DNA of 64,000 bases from Macrostomum hystrix (taxonomy: Eukaryota; Platyhelminthes; Macrostomidae). The notes under the pieces are model-generated. The model was not told the origin of the DNA. It did no database searches and was given only the letters and a program-made list of their open reading frames with translations. The stretch lies in the NCBI GenBank assembly GCA_950097015.1, contig CATNEN010000002.1:8013501-8077500 (forward strand). Reading direction: 5' to 3'. Made by a program: the position numbers and the translations under genes. This document shows, piece after piece, positions 56,253 to 64,000 of this stretch; position 1 is the first letter of the stretch, and the number at the start of each line of letters is the position of its first letter.

Positions 56253-59200
56253 ATGGTTCGACGCGGCGCAAGCAGTTTAAAGAAAAGTCGCGATGCCAAG
56301 CGACGGCGACAAGCTGAATCCGAGGCCGATCGCGAGGTCCGTTTGGAAGAACGACGTCAGCGAATGGCTGAGAAGCGAGCCTCTCAAACTGAGGCAGAGC
56401 GAGCTGCCCGACTGGAGGAACAGCGGCAGCGGATCGCTGAGCGCAGAGATGTCGAGACTGAGGCAGAGCGAGCTGCCCGACTGGAGGAACAGCGGCAGCG
56501 GATCGCTGAGCGCAGAGATGTCGAGACTGAGGCAGAGCGAGCTGCCCGACTGGAGGAACAGCGGCAGCGGGATGCTCAGCGCAGAGATGCTGAGACTGAG
56601 GCAGAGCGGGCTGCCCGACTGGAAGCCGAGCAGATTCGTCGCCGTGGAGCTTTGGTTTCCAAGTGAGTTTTATGAGGCTCTATAAAATAACGTTACATAA
56701 CATAATTATGGTTTTATTTAGTTTTTTTCTAAATCGCCTCATAAGTGTTGATTTTTTTGCTGTAGATTTGAGTAACTCAACCTGCAGTCCAACAATTGGT
56801 TTAAAAATTCTGTAAATGCAGCTGTGCTTTATTTTCACTGCATTGCCAACTTAGGTCGGACACCCAGCAGCAAGGTATGGAAGCTATTGTACCATTTGAG
56901 CAGTTGCAGGTAATCCCTATTATTGGTGATGGCAATTGCTTCTTTTATGCTGTGTGTGATCAGCTGCGTGGAACCCCGCTAGAAACTGACGCAGCCTCCT
57001 TGCGGCAGGATTTGTCTTGCCGTGTTGCAGAACTCATGCCACAGTTGGTTGCAGATGGCCTCATCGCACCTGAGAGTGCTGATGACATTGTGAGTTCCTC
57101 TTTTCAAACAGGCACTTATGTTTCAGACGAAGTTGCCTCTTTGTTGAGCCGCTGCTTTAATGTGGACCTGGTCATTTACCAGGCCAATGGTAATGTGATG
57201 CAGTATTTCAGGGCTAATCTCTATCCTCCTAATGCGATTGTGCGCGTGCTCTTGCGCCATGAGCATTACGAGTCACTGAGACTTCGAGAGCCTTTGCAAG
57301 CCCTTTCAGATGCAGAGTTTCCAAGCTTGGCAGCAAGCAAAACTCCTGCCAAGAGGGCCAAGAAAGCCAAGGGCCCGAGAGCGATGCCAGCTGACAGCCC
57401 CAGCTCATGTGCTGACACTGGAGCACAGGCTGAGCAGATGTGAGTAACTTGCTTTTGTTATTTTGCATTTATTCGTTTAAATCAGCTTAATCTGCTGACG
57501 CAAATAAATCACTAGCATGGAAAGCAATGTCAATCAAATCAATGTACCCTCTTAATAAACTCGGCTCAACCCCTACTCAAACCCTGCTCACAGGCATGCC
57601 GAGCCGGTGATGCCAGAAGCCCCGGCTCACCAATGCGGCCCAATGAACCGCGCCTGCAATGACTGCGGCGCCCTGCTGTGGGCCAAGGAGACGAGCAATT
57701 TCTGCTGCGCCAAGGGCAAGGTGAAGCTGCCCACCCGTTCCATGCCGCAGGTCCTGGCAGATCTGTACACGGGGCAGCACCGCCTCAGTGCAGAGTTCCT
57801 GGCTAACATCAGGAGCTACAACTCTGTGCTGCACCTGACATCTCTGGGTGCGAGGCTCAGACTGGTGCCTGGCTGGAGTCCCAGCTTCATCATCAGCGGC
57901 CAGCTGCATCACAACATGGGGCCGCTGCTTGCCGACACCTCAGCCGTGCCGCATGGCTGGCAGGTGTACTTCACGGACCGCGAGCTGGAGAGCCGCCTGA
58001 GCCTCAGCCAGAAGGTGAAGCCGGAGCTGCTGGAGCTGCTGCAAACTGTGCTGCACGAGTGCAACGGCTATGTGCAGAGCCTGCGAGCTGCTGCTCAGCG
58101 GATCAGTGGCGACCCTGAGCTGGGAGATGCGCGAATTGTGATTCACCCGGACCGACGACCAGCTGGGGAGCACATTCGGTGAGTGAGCTGTGTTATGGAG
58201 CTGCTGGTTGGGATCCTATTTCGCCTGCACTTATACTGTTCAGTCTGTGCAGTTGATTCTGTGAAGTACCTGCTGTACCAATTCCATTCCTGTTCATTCC
58301 CAGGCGTTACAATCTCCCTACTGCCAATGAGGTTGGCATCCTGGTTGTCGGTGGTTCCGAGGACGCACCGACAAGCCGTGACGTTGTGATTCGACTGCGC
58401 GGAGGCGAAGTCCAGCGCATATCCGAGACCCACCGGTCCTACGACCCTCTGGAGTACGTGCTGCTGTTCCCGAATGGCGAGGACGGCTGGCACCCAGAGC
58501 TGCAGATGGCGAATGGGCGGAAGCTGACGCCCATGAAGTACTACGCCAGCGAAATCATGGTGCGAGCTGGCCAGTTCAACGTGCTGCACCACGGCAGGCG
58601 CCTCTTCCAGCAGTACCTGGTTGACATGGCTGCCAAGATCGAGTCCGAGAGGCTGCTGTACCTGCGCACTCATCAGAACGACCTGCGCAGCGAGACCTAC
58701 AGCGGCCTGCGAGACGCTCTGTTCGCTGCTGATGGCAGGAGCACCGAGAGAGACCCCAATGAGATTGGTAAGCCTGCCCATGTGTACCTGTCTTCCAGCT
58801 TTGTAGGTGGACCCAGGTACCTGATGGAGCGGCTGCAAGATGCAATGGCCTACGTGCACAAGTTCGGCAAGCCGGACCTGTTTGTCACAGCCACGTGCAA
58901 CCCGAAGTGGCCGGAAATCAGCGTGCAGCTGCTGCCCGGTCAGCGGGCAGAGGACCGCCCGGACATTGTGACTCGAGTCTTTGAACTGAAGAAAAAGGCT
59001 CTGCTTGAAGTGCTCAGGAAGCGTTTTGGCAAGGAGGCTGCGCATGTGTGCTCCTTGGAGTACCAGAAGCGCGGTGAGTAAAATCAGATTTTCATGCAGA
59101 CATTGGCAATATTAACAGCCTGGAATAACGAGTCCGCATGCTTTTATCAACTCGCCTCAGGCCTTCCCCATGTGCACTTCCTGCTCTGGCTGGCGAACGG

Positions 59201-62200
59201 GAGTCGAGTCACCCCGGATCGCTACGATGCCATCGTGTCTGCGGAGATCCCAGACCCACAGCGGCAGCCAGTGCTGCACGAGCTGGTCAAGACCCACATG
59301 ATCCACGGGCCGTGTGGCGAGCTGAACCCGGCCTGCCCTTGCATGGAGAACGGCAAGTGCAGCAAGAGCTTCCCGAAGGACTTCCAGCCGGTGACGCTGA
59401 CGAGCGACAGCGGCTATCCGTTCTACAGGAGGCGCTCCCCTGAGATGGGAGGCTTCACGGTGGACAAACTGTTCAAGGGTCGCAGCATCCAAATGGACAA
59501 CAGGTGAGTCAGTAGCTGCGTGGCCATAGCATTTCTGTGCTCTGCAAGCCGCTGCTTCCCTCCAATCACCAGGTGGGTGGTGCCATACAACCCTGACCTG
59601 CTGCTACAGTTCGCGTGCCATTTGAACGTAGAGGTTTGTGCCACTGTCAAGTCTGTCAAGTACGTGATCAAGTACTTGATGAAGAATGGCGACATGGCGG
59701 TTTTCAAAGTCGCCGCCGCCGCAGGAGCTGCTGAAGCTCAGCCGAGTGCTCAATCTGAGCAGCCGGAGAAGCCCCGTGATGAAATCTCCGAGTACCTGTC
59801 TGCACGCTACATTGGTCCGATGGAAGCTGTTAACACCATCTTGGCCTTTGAGGTAATTGCTCTGCTCTGCTTTCATTGCCTGTGCTTTTAGTACTGCATT
59901 ACGTTTTTTTCAGCAGCTCTGATGCTCAAAAAATATCCTCACCTTTGCCCAGGTGCACAACAGGTTCCCAGCGGTCATCCGACTCTGTGTGCACAAGTCG
60001 GAAGAGCAGCTCGTGTACTTCAACGAGCAGACCGCGGGCGCCAGAGCAAAGGCGCCACGAGACTCGACACTGACGGCCTTCTTCAAGCTGTGCCGCACTG
60101 ACGAGTTCGCCCGCCTGCTACTCTACACAGAGGTGCCCACCTTCTTCGTGTGGCACCCGAGTGCGAGAGAGTGGCGTCGAGCCAAGCAGGGCGTCGATGT
60201 CGAAGGACATCCCGGCGTGAAGCGCAACACCAACATTGCGCGGATGTACACGGTCAGTCCTAGAGCTGGTGACCTGTTCTACCTGCGGCTGTTGCTGCTG
60301 CACGTGCGAGGACCGACCAGCTTCGAGTCGCTGCAGACCGTGGCCGGCGTGCATTGTGCCAGCGCCAAGGCCGCCTGCATGGCTCTCGGCCTGCTGCAGC
60401 GTGATGATCACTGGCATCGCTGCATGACTGAGGCTGTCCAGAGCCGAATGCCGCGAGCTCTGAGGCACCTGCTGGCTGTCGTTCTCATCTGGGGCGAGCC
60501 AGACGACGGCGCTGATCTGTGGAGCAGGTTTGCAGAGGATCTCTGCGAAGACCTGCGCTTCCACCAACCGGACTTAAGCGCCGAGGAAGTCAGCGACCTG
60601 GCTCTGCGGGAGCTGCAGAGCATGCTGACGTCAATGGGCGGCCGCAGTCTGCAAGAGTACGGACTGCCTGCTGCCTCTGCAATGCCGCAAGTCGGGCCGC
60701 TGCAGTTTGACACGTTCGAACAGGCGGAGATCACCGAGATGCGGCTGCCAATGCTCACGGCCGAGCAGATGGCCATCTACGAGGCTGTGACTGTGGATCT
60801 TGTCGCTGGCTCGGGCGGCCTGCATTTCATTGACGCTCCGGCAGGCACTGGCAAGACCTTCCTGCTGGAGGTTTTGCTGGCGTTTGTGCGGAGTCGAGGG
60901 GAAGTCGCCCTGGCTGTTGCCTCGTCGGGAATCGCAGCCACCCTGCTGCCAGGCGGGCAGACGGCACATTCAACGTGCGTTTTTTAATGGAAATCAAATT
61001 CACACTTAATGTTCTCCTGCTCATTCAGTCTCAATCTACATTTTTCGCCAGATTCAAGATCCCAGTGCGGCTGGTTCGCTCTGACAAGGACGTGTGTTCT
61101 GTCCGAGCGCAGTCTAAGCTGGCCGCAGTCTTTCGCACTGTACGGCTGATCGTCTGGGACGAGATCTCCATGACAAACCGGAAGGACCTGGAGGCTGTCG
61201 ACCGCAGTCTGCGAGACCTGCGGAAGCAGGACTGCCCGTTCGGCGGAATCGTCGTGGTCTGCGCTGGAGACTTTCGCCAGCTGCTGCCGGTGGTGAAAAA
61301 TGGCACGCGCGCTAACAACATCCTGGCGTGTGTTAGCAAGTCCCCGCTGTGGTCTTTGTTCCGGAGGCACCGCCTATCCAAGAACATCCGGCTGCAGAGC
61401 TGTGCTGATGCTGAGCTGTACCATCGCTATATGCAGCTGCTCATGCAGGTAAGCTTTGTTCTTGCTGTTTTTAGATAACCTCACAGGCTGCAGTTCTCGT
61501 GCATTTACCTGCCAACCCCACACAGATCGGCTCTGGGGTAGCCGATCAGTCAGACGACACGGTCTGCCTTCCTGCCAAGATCATCATTCCGACGGAGGCA
61601 CCGCTGTCCGAGCTGATCCAGTTCGTGTACCCTTCGTTCGAGGCGTCAGCGGAGCGCGACGGCTACTTTGCCAGCCGAGCCATTCTGGCGCCCTACAACG
61701 ATGCGGTTGACGCGATCAACAACGAGTGCCTGGCCATGTTCCCAGGCCAACTGCGCGAGTATCGCTCAGTGGACAGCGTGGCTGACGAGGAAGCGGCCAC
61801 GCACTTTCCTCCGGAGCTGCTGAATCAGCTGGATGCTCCGAACTTCCCTGCTCACCTGCTGAAGCTCAAGGTGGGCATGCCGCTGGTTCTGCTGCGGAAT
61901 CTGAATCCGCCACGGCTGTGCAACGGCACCCGGCTGATCATCCTGGAGCTGGGCGAGAATGTGCTGCGCTGCAAAGTCGCTGCCGGCCAGTTCACTGGAG
62001 ATGAGATCCTGCTGCCGCGGATTCCACTGGAGCCCAACAATGCTGACCTGCCAGTCTGCTTCAAGCGGCTGCAGTTCCCAGTCAAGCCGAGCTTCTGCCT
62101 GACGATCCACAAGTCGCAGGGCCAGTCGCTCGACACCGTGGGCATCGACCTAGCTGTCGGCTGCTTCGCCCACGGCCAGCTGTACACGGCGCTGTCCCGG

Positions 62201-62284
62201 GCCAAGAATGTCGACAGCGTGCGCGTCCGGATCTCCGGTGAGCGGACGAGAAATGTCGTGTACCCTGAGGTGCTGAGTGACTGA
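56253..62284 (+). CDS. Helitron OTU-Rep-PIF1 helicase transposase, copy B (9 exons)
   Basis: Exons: 56253-56662, 56855-57439, 57594-58178, 58304-59073, 59161-59503, 59573-59852, 59953-60974, 61052-61448, 61526-62284. The joined frame is 5151 nt, 1716 aa. Domain order is as in copy A, with residue numbers 92 lower after exon 1. In order these are four 23-aa charged repeats, the OTU-like domain (GDGNC, HEHY), the Cys motif, Rep (FVTAT, HVH, YVIKY) and the PIF1-type helicase (GTGKT, WDEIS, HKSQGQ). All splice sites are GT-AG. Outside exon-1 repeat number I found two amino-acid changes from copy A: M for L in HHN(M/L)GP (57915-57917) and F for V in DT(F/V)EQ (60715-60717). Neither is a catalytic residue. 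The gene is complete within the window and appears intact. Intron retention in both copies fits DNA-level (rolling-circle) copying rather than retrotransposition. Confidence 0.92.
56388..56630 (+). repeat. 69-bp in-frame tandem repeat in exon 1, copy B (4 units)
   Basis: Units start at 56388, 56457, 56526 and 56595. The second unit is the RQRIAERRDV form, which copy A has only once. Expansion or contraction by whole 69-bp units keeps the frame. Confidence 0.9.
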
Positions 62285-62373
62285 ACCTCGGTATCACAAG
62301 TTGAGCCACCTGATATGTAAATGGTGTTTAACACCATGGGCCCATGGAAGGCATATCAGTTCAAATCCTGTTA

Positions 62374-63225
62374 CAGTGGCACTAAAAACCTTAAAAACAA
62401 GTGCACCACCATAGTTAAAGCCATTTAGTCAGATTATTACCAGCCAAAATCTGAAGCATATAAAAACTAGCACCTAAAATATAACAATTTTCGTTAAAGA
62501 CAATTCAGTGCAGATATATTATGGCTAAAAATAATTGAGCGTTTTATGTGCGAAAATTGCAAGCAAAAGCTTGAAAAAAATTAGACATATATAGATTAGC
62601 TAGAAATAATTGAGCACTTCATGTGCGAAAATTGCAAGCAAAAGCTTGAAAAAAATTAGACAAATATAGATTAGCTAGAAATAATTGAGCACTTTATGTG
62701 CGAAAATTGCAAGCAAAAGCTTGAAAAAAATTAGACAAATATAGATTAGCTAGAAATAATTGAGCACTTTATGTGCGAAAATTGCAAGCAAAAGCTTGAA
62801 AAAAATTAGACAAATATAGATTAGCTAGAAATAATTGAGCACTTTATGTGCGAAAATTGCAAGCAAAAGCTTGAAAAAAATTAGACAAATATAGATTAGC
62901 TAGAAATAATTGAGCACTTCATGTGCGAAAATTGCAAGCAAAAGCTTGAAAAAAATTAGACAAATATAGATTAGCTAGAAATAATTGAGCACTTCATGTG
63001 CGAAAATTGCAAGCAAAAGCTTGAAAAAAATTAGACAAATATAGATTAGCTAGAAATAATTGAGCACTTCATGTGCGAAAATTGCAAGCAAAAGCTTGAA
63101 AAAAATTAGACAAATATAGATTAGCTAGAAATAATTGAGCACTTCATGTGCGAAAATTGCAAGCAAAAGCTTGAAAATAAAATGTAGACAAATATAGATT
63201 AGCATTGTAAGGTTTCGTGCCACTG
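62374..63225. mobile_element. TA-flanked MITE-like insert, copy B
   Basis: It is collinear with 18335-19186. Terminal inverted repeats are CAGTGGCACTAAAAACCTTA and the matching TAAGGTTTCGTGCCACTG, with TA on both sides (62372-62373, 63226-63227). The 75-bp array inside (62525-63199) has the same unit number and the same C/T pattern as copy A. Confidence 0.65.
62525..63199 (+). repeat. 75-bp tandem repeat inside the MITE-like insert, copy B
   Basis: About nine units with the order of CACTTCATG and CACTTTATG variants conserved relative to copy A. AATAAA at 63176-63181 is the candidate poly(A) signal. Confidence 0.9.
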
Positions 63226-63471
63226 TAGTGAGAGCAGGTTGGCTGCATAGTGTGGGCCCTGAGAAGCAGTTGAAAAGTACATGTTCGCTACTTTCATGAT
63301 CCATACTTTCTTCTGCTTAAACTGGAGAGACTATGCAGCCATGGTCTGAAGTAGCCTTAGCAGACCTGTAGGCTCCTTGTGATGCTTAATTCGAGAGTAA
63401 ACAGCTGTTCCCAGCTGCTGAGTGTGCTGAGTGCATTGCTTAGCCCCCATGCATGTCTCCCACGATGCGGA

Positions 63472-64000
63472 GTTGAAGCCAGCAAGCAGAAAGACTGACA
63501 CCTGAGAATAGATCCATTTGATCAAACTGTGCAGGGTTTCTGGTCTTGCTGGTGGCAAACTCTGCAGAAGCATCTGCCCAACCCCCCACCTCACTACTAA
63601 TTTTATTGTCACTGAAATATGAGAATGAGTTTGCTGTTATTAACTGGCATAAAGTGGATTGATTGCTACATTTCTTATTTTACTATTATTGACTTCTCAA
63701 ATTCAATCTTCCATGCGGAGTTGAAGCCAGCAAGCAGAAAGACTGACACCTGAGAATAGATCCATTTGATCAAACTGTGCAGGGTTTCTGGTCTTGCTGG
63801 TGTCAAACTCTGCAGAAGCATCTGCCCAACCCCCCACCTCACTACTAATTTTATTGTCACTGAAATATGAGAATGAGTTTGCTGTTATTAACTGGCATAA
63901 AGTGGATTGATTGCTACATTTCTTATTTTACTATTATTGACTTCTCAAATTCAATCTTCCATGCGGAGTTGAAGCCAGCAAGCAGAAAGACTGACACCTG
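63472..64000 (+). repeat. 247-bp tandem array, copy B (cut by the window end)
   Basis: Two units and the start of a third (63472, 63712, 63960). They are collinear with the array in copy A. Confidence 0.85.

Larger units (their letters stand above)
52904..64000 (+). mobile_element. Autonomous Helitron, copy B (cut by the window end)
   Basis: It starts TCTATTATACTAAAAATG after CTAG. Layout: terminal core, subterminal stretch (53180-53490), 23-bp array (53490-55660), upstream region and promoter, nine-exon gene (56253-62284), MITE-like insert (62374-63225) and 247-bp array from about 63470. The last roughly 1 kb, including the 3' hairpin and CTAG, would lie to the right of the window if it matches copy A. 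Confidence 0.85.

Overview
The window is eukaryotic, probably metazoan. The only convincing genes are two copies of a spliced gene with eight GT-AG introns, each encoding a Helitron rolling-circle transposase. Nearly every base can be assigned to Helitron-derived DNA. I recognise no host gene, rRNA, tRNA or CRISPR array. I cannot name the organism from the sequence. Coding exons are GC-rich and the surrounding repeats are AT-rich.

Layout. Positions 1-8205 hold head-to-tail short (about 330-365 bp) non-autonomous Helitrons. Each starts with a variant of TCTAATATACTAAAAATG and ends with the hairpin GCTACCCAGAGGGTAGC, 8 nt, then CTAG. A 1724-bp head of a larger element (4633-6356) lies among them. 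Positions 8208-20959 are a putatively complete 12.75-kb autonomous Helitron (copy A): 5' terminal module, 23-bp minisatellite, promoter, nine-exon gene (11938-18245), a TA-flanked MITE-like insert with 75-bp repeats, a 247-bp tandem array, and a 3' terminal module. Positions 20960-28486 hold more short elements and a 5.1-kb satellite-carrying Helitron with a different 3' hairpin (21636-26714). Positions 28487-33041 and 34387-48855 are two members of a third, satellite-bearing family (4.6 and 14.5 kb), filled with a 23-bp and an 18-bp minisatellite. The longer one carries a nested Helitron insertion. Positions 48856-52903 are short elements plus another 1724-bp head. Positions 52904-64000 are autonomous copy B, cut by the window end.

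How it fits together. The predicted proteins of 1808 aa (A) and 1716 aa (B) have, in order, a charged coiled-coil repeat, an OTU cysteine-protease-like domain, a Cys-rich zinc-binding motif, an HUH Rep nuclease (FxTxT, HxH and YxxKY all intact) and a PIF1-type helicase. Both reading frames are open through all splice joins. Outside exon-1 repeat number I saw only two amino-acid differences. The encoded enzyme would be expected to act in trans on the many short and satellite-bearing elements sharing its TC and hairpin-CTAG ends. The most notable features are the dense direct abutment of elements (CTAG immediately followed by TC), repeated one-sided 5' stubs, block duplications of several elements at once, and satellite arrays expanded inside Helitrons.
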